Assembly: GCF_954871325.1 (NCBI RefSeq)
Contig: NC_088777.1
Span: 44,617,366 to 44,681,365, forward strand
Reading direction: 5' to 3'
From: Gordionus sp. m RMFG-2023
Lineage: Eukaryota; Nematomorpha; Gordioida; Chordodea; Parachordodidae
DNA length: 64,000 nt
Shown here: one piece after another, positions 10,500 through 31,739 of the stretch
How positions within the stretch are numbered: position 1 is the stretch's first letter
Layout: every line of letters begins with the position of its first letter
Translations under genes and position numbers: made by a program
The notes under the pieces: generated by a model
Told to the model about the DNA's origin: nothing
Seen by the model: the letters and a program-made list of their open reading frames with translations, nothing else
The model's database searches: none

Positions 10500-12337
10500 A
10501 TGAATGTCGGCAACGTATCATTCTTTCTCCTCAATCGGACAAAACATTCATTTAAAGTGAGTGCTGTGGAGACATTTTATTATGAATTAGCGATACCGTT
10601 AATCGCGTTTCACGGGATGTTGGGCAATAGCTTCGCCTTAGCCTTTATGATAAGGTTCAAAAGAACGAATTCTTATTTCATGTTAGTTCTACTACGTCTA
10701 ATAAATATCACCCTTTTATGCATCAATTTCAGCGATTTAATTGGATGGATCGGGAGAAAGATATTTACATATGAAAATCCCTTTTTTATTTTCATATGGT
10801 TCACATTAATGACCTACATTTTAGATTCCCTGGCCAAAACTTTGAAAGTGTTCCATATCTTATTGATAATAGCGCTAAGTGTGGAGAGATACATTATGAT
10901 AGGTTATTTCCAGTGGCACAGAATTTATTGCGTGGCGGGAAATATAAAATATGTGGTGACCCTCCTGATTATAATAAGCGTGAGTATGATGTTTCCCGTT
11001 TATACTAAATATGTCCGCGTCTCCATCGACTTGTTCACCGTTAAACATAACTTAACGGGCCATGGGCATGTAAGAAACTATTTGTTTCCGCTTGTACACA
11101 TATACAATCGCCAAGGCCACAATACTTACAATGCTTACATGCAAATCGTCTATCAATCCATATTCTTTATAGTATTGGTATGTTACTTAATTAAACGTTA
11201 TTATAAGTCGGGTTTCTTTCTGTCCATTATCAATGACGTTTTTTTTATTACAAATATCTTAGATGTGCTTAAAAGAAATTAAAGAAGGGGGGGGGGGGAG
11301 CTCACGTTCTTAACCCTTATAATTTATGCAAAAAAAGTATATTTTGAATTTTGTTATATTTTAAATGATCTTAAAATAACTATTTGAAAGTAGCGCGCTA
11401 TAATAGTCGTGACTACATTTATCATTTTTTTATTGGCTGTCGATATTGACGCTTTTTTTATATAAGAAAGCTAATAGATCAGTACTTTTTATGACTCATA
11501 AGATTTTTCAACCTATAAGACGTAACAAGGCTGCATTTAAAAAATAGTATCTATAGCTCGTTTTTTTTGAGAAAATTGTTTAAAAAATGTGAAACTACAT
11601 TTTTTAAGATGAAGGTAGTAACAGCATTGACAATTTATATGAATAATTTTAGATGAATAAATATTCTTTGCCCTGATGGAAGTGGAAAAAAACAGAAAGA
11701 AAAGGAAAATCTAGGTTGGCTAGATGGGAAATATCAAAAATATTTTTGTGCATATTTAAATTTATATGTAATAATAATATTTTAATAAATTTGTTTTTTT
11801 AAAGTAATTTTTTATAACAAATTTCTAACTTAATCTTCATTTTTTATCATTATATAATATAGTATATCTATATTTTCATTTGAAATTGCTATATAATTTA
11901 TAAAAAAATATGTTAAATGGTAGATAATTATCAATATTAGCTACAATATCGCGATAAGGAGATTCGTGTATCAAAGGAATCGTACCACCCTATCTCGCTG
12001 TGCTCTCTTGAAGGAAGGCAAGCGCAATCAGGCATTACTTGCCTGCTTATTGGGTTTCAAATTCGCGAGTATTCTTCCAATCCTTTGCATTTATTCAATA
12101 ATATTTTTCAACCACACTTTTGGAAGGATTGAAGAGAACCTAGAAATTTGGGAAAACACGCCGGAAATGTTGTATTACTCGACAAATTTTTACATTTACG
12201 CCATATATACGCATAGGCTTAGGCAAAATTTTTTAAAGGGATTCAATATTTTTGTGCTAAAATTGAGAAAATCCAATAATTCAATATCACCTTTTATGCC
12301 GGGTCTAGACGCAATAAGCTCCATAAGGAGACACTAG
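10500..12337 (+). CDS. rhodopsin-type peptide GPCR, 2 exons
   Basis: Predicted seven-helix receptor of 367 residues at the plasma membrane, coupling an extracellular ligand to G proteins. Exons are 10500-11206 and 11941-12337. The AA|GTCGGG donor and TATTAG acceptor join in frame, making an AAC codon. Helix 1 (about 28-50) carries GNSFALAF, helix 2 has FSDL with the conserved Asp, and helix 3 ends in SVERYIMI (the DRY site as ERY). Helices 4 and 5 follow, then after the splice a basic third loop, helix 6 with ILPI, and helix 7 with NFYIY in place of NPxxY, then a short tail. NVS and NRT near the N-terminus are possible glycosylation sites. The layout resembles invertebrate FMRFamide-receptor-like GPCRs, but the ligand is unknown. 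No Cys is visible at the start of helix 3 or in the second extracellular loop, so the usual disulfide seems absent. Confidence 0.8.
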
Positions 12338-12365
12338 GGATTTCCTATTTTTTTAAAACAATTTA

Positions 12366-12371
12366 AATAAA
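12366..12371 (+). promoter_or_regulatory. candidate polyadenylation signal of the GPCR
   Basis: AATAAA lies 29 bases after the GPCR stop codon. The motif is common by chance in AT-rich DNA, so this rests mainly on position. Confidence 0.4.
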
Positions 12372-12472
12372 TATAGTAACGTGTAATAATTAATATCTTT
12401 AAAAATAATTTTTTTTTTCGTTTTGAGACGTAAATAAAATTTACAATTTGTTCATTATTATATATAATTAAA

Positions 12473-13406
12473 TTAACCCTGCTCTAGGAAACAAAAATCT
12501 TCAAATGAACATTTTAAGATTTTCGCTCAAAATTTTTAAGCAATGTTTTTTTTTAAAAAAAGATCTTCTATGATTTTCCTTTTAACGTTTTAATAAAAAT
12601 TTTAAAAAATTTCCCAAATTTTTTTAAAAAAATATATAATAGCATAAAACTAAAAGGAAAATCATAGTTTTAAAAAGTTGAAGGAAAAATAAAAGATTTC
12701 ATTGTATTATAAAAATCCTAAATTATTTGCTCGAAATTATGCTCAAATTTTTTTTTATTTGATCTTCAAAAGAGTAAGATCTTTGAAGATTATTAAATTT
12801 TGGGGAAATGTTAAACCCTGCCCTGCACTACTACACATTCGTAAATATTAAGAAGCATATTTGGCAAATATTCAAATTTATATATCGACGCGCATCGCAA
12901 ATAATTTTTTCCCCTATTATTTATAATCTATAAAAAGTATTTTCCCATAAAAACAAATATTTTTAACGTCATTATTTTCTGTATTAGAACACAGCCCTCT
13001 TATTAATTACAAATAATAAGTAAAAACATAAGTATTTTTTTCCATCCCTTTGAGACCCTCTATACGGTCATATCGGAGATATTCTATGGGAAATCTTCTC
13101 GAATCTATTCGTACTATTTGCAAATTTTGCCAATCAAATTAGAGGCGTAAGACGACAACGAGGACATTCAAATAAGGGCAACTGTCGGATACACCAAGAA
13201 TCGCTGCCATGAATGCGATTTTTATAATTAATTTATTTTATATGAACATATTTGTATTCAATATTGTTTACGATTATTTTACAATAAAATTTGTCTAAAG
13301 CTCAAAATGGTTCTAAAATTATTTAAAATTTTATATCGTCGTAATTTTTACGATAGATTAGTATTAAAGTAACTCGTTCATCATAAGATTAGTAGTGCAG
13401 GGTTAA
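12473..13406 (+). mobile_element. piggyBac-like DNA transposon relic
   Basis: The left end reads TTAACCCTGCTCTAGG (12473) and the right end AGTAGTGCAGGGTTAA (to 13406). Both are TTAA-flanked with CCCTGC termini as in piggyBac elements. A second left-end-like copy, CCCTGCACTACTA, starts at 12821 and matches the right end perfectly over 13 bp. Near 13110-13230 plus-strand frames read RTICKFCQSN, then KTTTRTFK, CRIHQES and CHECDFYN, consistent with the cysteine-rich C-terminus of piggyBac transposases but broken by stops and shifts. The stretch 12495-12790 holds a separate large palindrome. The family call is an inference from the ends and the Cys spacing. Confidence 0.45.
12568..12667. repeat. 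perfect 17-bp inverted repeat (hairpin)
   Basis: CTATGATTTTCCTTTTA at 12568-12584 is repeated as its exact reverse complement at 12651-12667, with an A/T-rich loop of 66 bases. Weaker inverted matches (AATCTTCAAA) extend outward to about 12495 and 12790, so this looks like a small foldback element inside the piggyBac-like relic. Confidence 0.6.
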
Positions 13407-15629
13407 TTTAATTTAAATTTTTTGAATCTCGTTCAATATTTGATTTGTATTATCATGTTTTATTCATCACGAATTTAATAAATAATAAAATGTATATTAT
13501 TAAAATTACCTTATATTTTTTAGTTATATATTAAAAGAGAACAAACACTTTTATCTTGGATCGGAAAAACGGCATTTTTGCGTTCCTATTCATTTCCGGT
13601 TAAGAAATAGGTCCCCTTCTTTCCATGTTTTGAAGTTCCGCAACGCATTTCCTAAGAATCTTTTTCTATTTCTATTTAATTTATAAATTTTATTAATTTA
13701 TTTTAATAAATTCAATTATTACCAGTGGCGATCATTTTGAAATATAGGTTCTGTTCTGGTTATAAGAAGAAAAAATTATAAAAGTACAGGTTCTAAGGTT
13801 AAAGAATTGAATTTCATAAATAGGTGATTTAGGTTTAAGAACCTTTAAATAAAGGTTCAGTATAATTATTTTTAAACAGGATGGGTACCCATAATATGGC
13901 ATAAATATTTTAAATCTTATTTATTGATTATAGAGAAGATAAGAGGAATAAAACACAATATGATTACAATGTATAATTAATATATTCTCTAATATAACTT
14001 TTCCCAATCTTATTCTCTATGGTGATAAAATACATTTCAATCCTGAAATGCTCTTCCGATCGAACCTGTATTGGGACAGGTATAGCTTGTCGCTAAGAGA
14101 TAGACCTCGGGTCGCTCTAATTTTTTTCTTCCAATATTCAAAAATATCGGTTGTTTTATTTCGTTCTATGCCGTTAATAGAATTTATAACTTGATTCTCT
14201 TGTTTATTATTTTCTTCTATTGGCAATAAGAATTGAAAATCATCTTCAGGGTTGGGATAATTATTTAGGAGGAAGTGAAATATACATCAATATATCATGA
14301 GCTATCCCTCAATTATATGATAAACTTAAATAATATGCTTTCTACATCTCTTATTTTCGTCATCTTTTAATAATATAAAAGATTGTATTGTAGGATAAAG
14401 ATATAGACACGTACAGATTCCTTTACTTATTATTTTTTTTAGTTTAATCTCACTTCATTGTAAAAAATCTGGCAAAATATTGTATTAGAATCATGCTTTT
14501 AAGAGAGATAAAAACATTCATTCATTTATTCATTCATATTTTACGAATAACAACTTTATTTTAGGATGAGGTATCAAAAATTTGTATCATTATATCATAT
14601 CCCTTAAAAAAATCACAAAGTTATTTATTTATAATTGGTTAGAAACTACTGAAAATTTAAAATTTACCTTGTCCTCTTCATCCATTGCGTACTTTGGTTG
14701 TTTTTGGAATGGAATAAACTAGGACATAATATTTGCTGGATTGAATACAAATATTATAATTTTTTATTATAAAATAACATAAAATATAATTATATCTAAA
14801 TATATCTAAAATATGATACAGATACCTTTAAAATAGTATCTAGATACAACATTTTTTTAAAAATAAAAGTTAACCTAGATAAAATTTTATATTAAAACTC
14901 AAAGTTCAAGATAATTTAGACAGATTTAACACTCATCTTATTAGCAAAGATCGAAAAATTAAAATAAAAAATGGCTATTTAAAAATAGTTTGTATGGTTC
15001 AGTCATAAGGAATCTTGATTTCGGAAGTAAAGCTTAATGATCCTGGGTTTAATTGGGGGCAATTTTTTACTTAACCAACTAGGAATTTCCTTGATGTAGG
15101 ATAATTTTTTAGTAGATAAGATTTAGACCAGGGCATGATTTGGACATCCTAGAATATTCTTGTTATATATTTTATTTTATTTTTTTGAAGTCATATCAAT
15201 ATCCAATTTTATAATATATTTGAATTTTTCCTTATAGAAAATATTTACATTTGGAATAATTATATTTTCACAATTTATATTTACAACTTACTATTAGTAT
15301 TATTTATAAATGGATATTCTATTTCATTTTTTTTAAAAAAAACATACGCTTAAAAATAGCACCATATCGGAAATTTGGACAAAAATACCTGAACATAAAT
15401 TAAGCGTCACAAAAATTCCATATAAACTAGAAAAAATCCCCCCAAATTTTTTAAAATATCATTTTATATAATTGATACTATTATAAAAAAAAATATTTTT
15501 AAGTTGCAACTGTGACTCAGACCAGTTCTGGACTAAGGAACCAACTTATTCGAAGATTCTAGGGTAAGTTTGCTAGATATGGCGAAGGATCAGTATTCTA
15601 TATTTATAAAATGGTCATATAGACTGGCA
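13407..15629. other. intergenic, nothing recognised
   Basis: Long AT-rich spacer. A 69-codon minus-strand frame at 14017-14226 has a protein-like composition (EYWKKKIRATRGLSLSDKLY) but I cannot assign it to any family, and no exon partners were found. Confidence 0.25.
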
Positions 15630-15976
15630 TACATGTTAGCGACAATGCGTTATTTTTTGAGCGCGTTTTTAATAATTTTAAAATCTGATACCGGAAATGT
15701 ATGTCCTAATGTTTTGGAATACTTACCCTATGAATTTCAAACAATTTATCCATGAACTTTTAAACTTTATATAACTTTTATATAATAAATTTCCATATAT
15801 TTTTTTTATAAAAATTATAAATGACGCGAAGGTTATTATCGAACTACCTACAATTCTTAAGATAGGTATTCCAAACATGATGGAATATATTTCCGGTAAA
15901 ATCCGATTTTAAATTTTAAAAAACGTCCTTGAAAAATGATTTAAAGTTGTAAAAATAATACATTGACGCTGACATA
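15630..15976. repeat. foldback MITE family E, copy 1
   Basis: The two halves are inverted copies. The left arm reads catgttagcgacaatg, then taccggaaatgtatg and ttttggaatacttacc. The right arm is the reverse complement with about 80 percent identity by eye (tttggaataccta, taccggaaatatatt, atgtcagcgtcaatg). The ends sit in TA, which fits a Tc1/mariner-type insertion. Other copies are at 44145-44446 and 58785-59125. The open frame inside it (15570-15755) is not a gene. Confidence 0.65.
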
Positions 15977-16782
15977 TATAATAGACCTTATCCCAATTTC
16001 GAAAAGTTATTTTAAGTCCATTTTTAATAAATAACCTGGAATTTTTTTTCACAGAATTTATGCCCAGGTCGTGATTATTATAGGGTTCTATCTAAACTTT
16101 AAATTATTCTTAAGTTTGGATAAAAAAAATCTAGTTTTCTTTAGATCGATGGGATTAAAGTGGTTCCATGCGTTATATTTTTTTATGCATTATATTATTC
16201 TACATTCATTTAACTAATAGGTTTAGTAAAACTTAATCATGTGAACCTTATTTTTGCCGAATTAGATTGCTATAAACGTTCTGAATTACATTTATGAGTG
16301 TTATATTATACTAGCAGCATCAAATTTTTATTTTTTTAAAAAAATATTTTGGTTTAGAACCAGTTCATTGTTTAAAAAGCAGAGAATTAATGTCAAATGT
16401 GATATTTCCTTGCCAAAATTTAGTTACTTTTATCATTTAAATTATGAAAATGCAAGAGTATACGATAGACTTGTGCGGCAATAAATCTTTCGGCGGCCGG
16501 CGATGCGTCGATTTTTAGCGTAAATCGGCTCACTATTATAAAAAATCTTTAACATTTATTTTTTTAATTGTTAATTATTAAGAAAAATTAAATTAAAATA
16601 TACACTACACTACAGGTATAGCGCATATTTTTAGATCTTTATTAAAGAGAAAACTCATTATAAATATAAATTATCGGACATAATGATAATCTCCTTGAAT
16701 TAAAAGTAAAACCAGTGGTAGATAAAATTCGTTAACTAAGTATGTCGAACATAAAGATTTTTTTTTAGCTAGCATGGGAAGA
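15977..16782. other. spacer downstream of the unknown gene candidate
   Basis: AT-rich with one GC patch near 16490 (ggcggccggcgatgcg). No gene or repeat partner was identified. Confidence 0.3.
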
Positions 16783-17671
16783 TTAGGAAGCTCGATCCGC
16801 TTTTCTTTCCCTAAAATCATCCATATCTTGTGAATGGCGTTTTCCGAGAAGAATACGCCATTCTTCTTCTAAATCACTTAAAGTGAAATCATAATTTGTA
16901 CTTCTTTTTGGTGGCTAATTTTGGCGAACAATTTGAATTTAATATTTTCTCCTGATTCTAGATAGCTATTTTTGCTATCATAATATCACCATACTCTATA
17001 CGTATGATAAGAAGTTTCTTTTGCTCTATTAATATTTGGATACAATTTTCAATTTTGGATCTAGAAGAGAAGCCAACATCTAGATTATTTTTGAAATATA
17101 AAAAATAAATTAAATTAATGAACATGCTTTATATATAATTACTTGCAGATCACAAACCGGAAATCGTATCGCAAGTTTTTTTAAGTATATTTTCCTTTAG
17201 AGAAATGATTTCTGAACTATCATTTATTATTAACTTTGTCTAAAAAGTGATGTAAGTGTAAGGTGGACTTTTGAGCAGATAGAAATTCAACTATTTTCTT
17301 TATTTTGAAAGAAATTTTGAAAGAAAAGCGAATAGTTTTAAATTATTAATAAATTTTTATTTGCTCCAGATATGAATTCAAGCATAATTAATATATACTA
17401 TGCCACCTGGTTGGGACATTTAATTTTTACGTTATTATATGTGTGGCATTATTGTTATTATCATCGTTGGAATCACCATTTTCAACGGGTATGAGGGTTT
17501 AGATCAGTGTTATTAATATCTACCATATCTGATATTGGATCTATTGTACATAGGCATTTTCTTTGACCTGCCTCGAACTTAAATTCAATTTCTACGGTTT
17601 TATATCTTAAAGCAATAATAATTTCTCTTATTTTTTTGATAAAGACTTTCAACAAATATTTAATACCTCCA
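16783..17671 (-). CDS. candidate 3' exons of an unrecognised gene
   Basis: I do not recognise this protein. Two minus-strand segments look coding and join in phase. Exon 17524-17671 starts after a TTACAG acceptor and reads GGIKYLLKVFIKKIREIIIA and, later, VEIEFKFEAGQRKCLCTIDP, ending at a GATATG|GTAGAT donor in phase 0. Exon 16783-16914 starts after an AAATTAG acceptor, also in phase 0, and reads PPKRSTNYDFTLSDLEEEWR to a stop after KADRAS. The composition is charged and non-repetitive, unlike random frames in this AT-rich DNA. A frame at 17010-17090 lies in the intron but is out of phase. A further 71-codon frame at 18885-19097 (RSLDPLGLYRICLVDKENLK) could be an upstream exon of the same gene. 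Family and function are unknown, and it could be a chance pairing. Confidence 0.35.
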
Positions 17672-17786
17672 CTGTAACCAGATTAAGTAAACCATGAGCC
17701 GATCATAAGTGGTGTTAATATTCACCTAATCAAAATACCCTTTCTAACATTGGGTCTCCATTTTTAAAATACGTAAAATCCTGGTT

Positions 17787-18114
17787 CGGCCATTTCCAGA
17801 CAGAACGTTTATTTCAAAGCTCTTTTTGGGTAATGTTACCAAATAATTTTTTTTTGTACTAACTTGACAAATTTTTTTTTTATATAATATAATATTTTTA
17901 AAAAAAAACCAGATGCCCATTTTTTTAATCGGAAATAGAAAACAAACTGGTTTGATTTTAATAACGATTAAATGGCGTCTTGAAATGAGTTCCGGAGTTT
18001 TTTTTAAAAATACACTATTATATTAAAAGAATTAATTAGACAAGTTATGTTAGGAAATAAAAAAAATATTGCTTGTAACATTACCCAAAAACCGCTTTGG
18101 ATCTGGAAATGGCC
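17787..18114. repeat. foldback MITE family G
   Basis: The ends are inverted: ggccatttccaga at the left and tctggaaatggcc at the right. An internal 12-bp perfect inverted pair is gggtaatgttac (17828-17839) and gtaacattaccc (18075-18086). I saw no other copy in the window and no convincing target duplication. Confidence 0.6.
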
Positions 18115-20052
18115 CTAACTTTTAGAATTTTTGATTGATTGATTGAATTTTAAAATGATGTCAAAATAATAATAAATTTTAAAATTTTCATAAACGATGG
18201 CGTTTTTGGCGTGGCCAAAAATATGGCCGGCCCACAGATCTAGTATACGTGTAAATCTCAACTATTAAGTGTATCTCAGCAAAAAATTAATATTTCTTCG
18301 AAAAAAACTCTTATAGGCTATTAGGTAATAAACAAACATTTAAAATAAAAAAATTAGCGAAGAAATAATGAAAATAGCTCGAGCTTATACCGTATCATTT
18401 CCCGTGATATAAGAGGAATGATAGTAATAAATATTATCGATTGAATTTAAAGATCATGTATGAAATGCATTTAAAACAAATGTTAAAACAAAATATGTTA
18501 AATCCACTTTGTTGCCCGCCTACCGGGATATATTCAATTACAATTATAATTTTAGGTTTAATTATTTCCCCCAAAAAAAGATAATGACATCCGCGAGGAG
18601 TATAATATAATGAAAACAAATCGATAATGATTTTACAATTAAATATAAAAACATGGAAAAAATACAATAGAACAACGATATATCGATTGAATAAATAATG
18701 GCAAGAGGTTCGCCATTTTCTTACCCAGATCATTTGGCCCTCCCAATTTTTGACATTTTTTCTACAAACCAAATTAAACACTTATAATTAAATGGCTACC
18801 TGCAATATTGCAATATCAGAAAAGGAGTCATGGAAACAATATCACCATTGCTTTTATATAGATTTTAAAATCAATTTTTCTAAATCATCTATATACTAAA
18901 TGAATTATTTTGTGGTCAGACTCTTCCTTTCCACAATCTAAAGTTTCTAATATTCTTTGCTTTGCCTTACTAAAAGATTTCTGTGAATACCAAAAAATTT
19001 GCCAAAATTTTAACTTCAAGTTCTCTTTATCAACCAAACAGATACGGTATAAGCCAAGAGGATCCAGAGATCTTATTTTATAAAACTGATAGATCAAGAT
19101 CAGATGGTTTTAAGCCGCTCTGTATACAATTCCAAGACCCCAAGAATGAAAAATAAATTAACAATGAATCCAGTAATTTCAGAGATAATTCCAGTGTATT
19201 TAAAAGGTGTCGAAGACATTAGATCAATGCTTAAATTTTTTTTCCATACATTAATCAAATTTATATTAATTTCTTTATTTGATAATTTATTTTTATATTA
19301 AAATATTGATCAATAATTGTTCTTTATGATAATTTTAATTATTAAAAAAAAATCAAATATAAAATTTCGAATAATTTGTATAAATTTAAACACAGCGTTT
19401 AAGATTTGTTTTCATTTGTTGTTTATCTTTTAACACTACAGATTTTGAACGTGTTAAAGTAAGTCAGAAAAAGATGTAATAAAATTATGTTCTTATAATT
19501 TGACCAGCTGGCATACCGTTTCCTCTCTATAATTAATTGAAATAATCAATATAAATAGAAGTATATTTAATCTGAATTCTTAGGTAAAAGTCTAAGTTCT
19601 GATATGATTTTATTTATTATATAAAAAGAGAAAAAAAATTAGCCTATTATAAAAAAAATGCTAGTTAATTTTGATTCGATTTGAAACCAATGTATATATT
19701 TTTCACTCATAATGTTACTATGTACAAACACTGATATATAGTACTCAAAATTCATTCATTCCCATATGAATAATTTATGTTAAAATTTTATGAAAACTTA
19801 AAAAAATTTATAAGTTTCTGTATGTGAAAATGACGTGTCACAAGCTGATTTGCTTTCAGCGAGGCGGTTGAATACATTTTAATGAATCAATCATCAGTTC
19901 TAGAAAAGTTTTACATGTCAATGCGGGTAATGCACAAACATACCTGGCTAATCTGTTTTTTTTAAATAAATTTTTCTATTTTTGAGTATTTTAATTTTTC
20001 TTCCATTTTGTCTACTTTTTACTAATTAAAAAAATATTTTTAAAAAAAACAG
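18115..20052. other. intergenic, possible stray exons only
   Basis: AT-rich. On the minus strand a short segment at 18745-18781, reading KNVKNWEGQMIW and followed by a strong GTAAGA donor, and the frame at 18885-19097 look mildly coding. They could be upstream exons of the candidate at 16783-17671, but I could not join them in phase. Confidence 0.2.
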
Positions 20053-20299
20053 TAGAGCCGTGTTCTAGGTCAGCTTAATTTGGATACTTAATTGCTTTTT
20101 AGTGTAGGCTAAAAATTATTTGATAGGACACCCCAATTTGGTTTATTTAAGTATTTGGTGGCATTACTATTTTTCTTATTTTATTCTTGTTTTTTTCGTT
20201 TTTTTAAATTTTCTTTTGCTTTGCTTGGCTATTTAACAGATACTTAGAAGACAGAATAGACGACTATTAAGTATTAAGCCGACTTTAAGGCACGGTCTA
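20053..20299. repeat. TA-flanked MITE family H, copy 1
   Basis: The ends are TAGAGCCGTG and CACGGTCTA. They are inverted, with similar sequence continuing inward (gtcagcttaat.ggatacttaat against gtcggcttaatacttaa). The TA at each edge suggests a Tc1/mariner-type insertion. A possibly related, shorter element lies at 30791-30917. Confidence 0.5.
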
Positions 20300-20623
20300 A
20301 AAGCTGGTAAATAACTATCAAGAGTGAAGTGATCAAATTAAAATTATTAAATTTTTACCAATGATAACTGTATCAAAATATTGATGATTTTTATAAAGTA
20401 TACTTTTGAAAATATTTGATTTCCTTGTATATTTTATTTTGCAATATACAATTTATATTATTTTTTATTTAATGCGCGAAGATAAATATTTGACTTTGCG
20501 TCATTAAAAAAAAAAATTTGAAAGTAATCTATGTTACGGAATAAGGTAAAAATATTTTAATGAGAATCACTAAAAAAAGTATTTAAAATAAAATTAAATT
20601 CATTTTTAAAAAGGATAATATTC

Positions 20624-30215
<9,592 letters not shown>

Positions 30216-30325
30216 ATTTTTTCAATGTATAATATATTATTATAACTTTACCACATTTAATATTATTTATGGAGATCAATGTAATTGCATATTATTAGAA
30301 GTTAAATGACATAATTATAAAATAC

Positions 30326-30345
30326 TATATATATATATATATATA
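30326..30345. repeat. short TA dinucleotide tract
   Basis: About ten TA units about 110 bases after the glucuronyltransferase stop codon. Confidence 0.8.
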
Positions 30346-30790
30346 GGAAACAAAAATAAAGTAACCGATTGTTTTGACTATAAAAATTATAAAGATATTT
30401 TTGTAAATATAATATGGAGGTTGGAGAGCATATAATATTTATAGAATTTTATATATCTTTTTTCGCATTCTTTTTATGAAATTTTGATATTAAAATAATT
30501 ACTTTTTAAAAAAAAATAGATTTAAATAAATAAAAAAACAGAGAAAGTTGAGATTTCCTCATTTTAAATTTATTTGTGAGGAATTAACAAAAAAAAGTTA
30601 CAAAACTGCATGAAAATTATATCTAAATGTAAAGCCTTGTATAAACTTAACTCAGTGCGACAAGACTCGTGGAGTTCCTACTCGTACGGACATGGACCTC
30701 AATTCTAAAAAATCGGATAGAATTGGGCCTAAATTTTAAATAATTTTTCTAATGCTTCCTATTTTTTTTTTAATATGATCAATCAGCGCT

Positions 30791-30917
30791 TAAGGCCGTG
30801 GCCTGGTTCGTCTTATTTCTAAACATTAGTCTATTTAGTCGTCTATATAGGGTGCCCTAGTTTATAATCTTTAGCCCACAAAGTCTCAGAAATAAGATTA
30901 ACAATGACATGGCCTTA
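30791..30917. repeat. TA-flanked MITE, family H-like
   Basis: The ends TAAGGCC(G/A)TG are inverted, followed inward by gttcgtcttatttct on the left against the complement of agaaataagattaac on the right. It is about 127 bp, with TA at both edges. The region 30216-31739 otherwise holds only AT-rich sequence. Confidence 0.55.
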
Positions 30918-31739
30918 GAATTTTTTCTCTTTTGTTGAAATATCTTACTTTTTTTCATTCGTTTCGGACCTATTACTTAAATAAATTTTGGATTGAATTA
31001 GTATCTTAGTGAAAAAAAAATAAAATAATAGATCTGATGGATAAAAAAAATATTTAATTTTTTTTCCCCCGGATCGTACCTGTAAAAATGGATCCAGATA
31101 CACAGTTCAGACTATATTTACAATGGTAATGAATGAAATTACTAAAAAAATATTAAGCGTGCACGAATTTTTTTGGGTACTATAAGTACGAACTACCAAT
31201 GACACATGAAACTTACCTTGAGAACGATTCATTCGTCAAAATTCTTGATGAAGGGTCGATGAATAGAAATCAGATTGTGAGCATCAAATTTTGATCTTCA
31301 GGATAATAATTTATATAAATGAATGAAACCTCTTGATTTTTTCTTTCTTTATAAAATTTTAATATAAATCATTTATTATCAAAACGACGCGTCCCTGTCA
31401 CCAATTGATTTGTATTGATACATATATAAATAATTGAATTGACGATCTATGCAGTATTATTAAGAAATTATTGGGTAGTACAAATATGATGTCAAAGCAA
31501 TAAATGTATATATATATAAATTATTAAAGAATTGTGTAAGAGCATATATTTTTTTAGCTGATATTAATAATCATTATTTGTAATATACTGGTAAAATATA
31601 AATAAATATTTATAAATGCCCTTGAGAATGAATAAGAATTAGGATCAGATTTTTATTGTGATAACTGGGAGAATGAAAAAAAATAGATAGAGAATTTTTA
31701 TGTAGAAAGAAGAAAAAAAACCTGCAGCAAATAGAAATT

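Noticed and set aside
10796-11008. 70-codon plus-strand frame inside GPCR exon 1
   Set aside because: Alternative frame within a seven-helix receptor coding exon.
14017-14226. 69-codon minus-strand frame (EYWKKKIRATRGLSLSDKLY)
   Set aside because: Protein-like composition, but no start context, splice partners or recognisable family, so not called as a gene.
15570-15755. 61-codon plus-strand frame
   Set aside because: Overlaps the left arm of a foldback MITE that has copies elsewhere.
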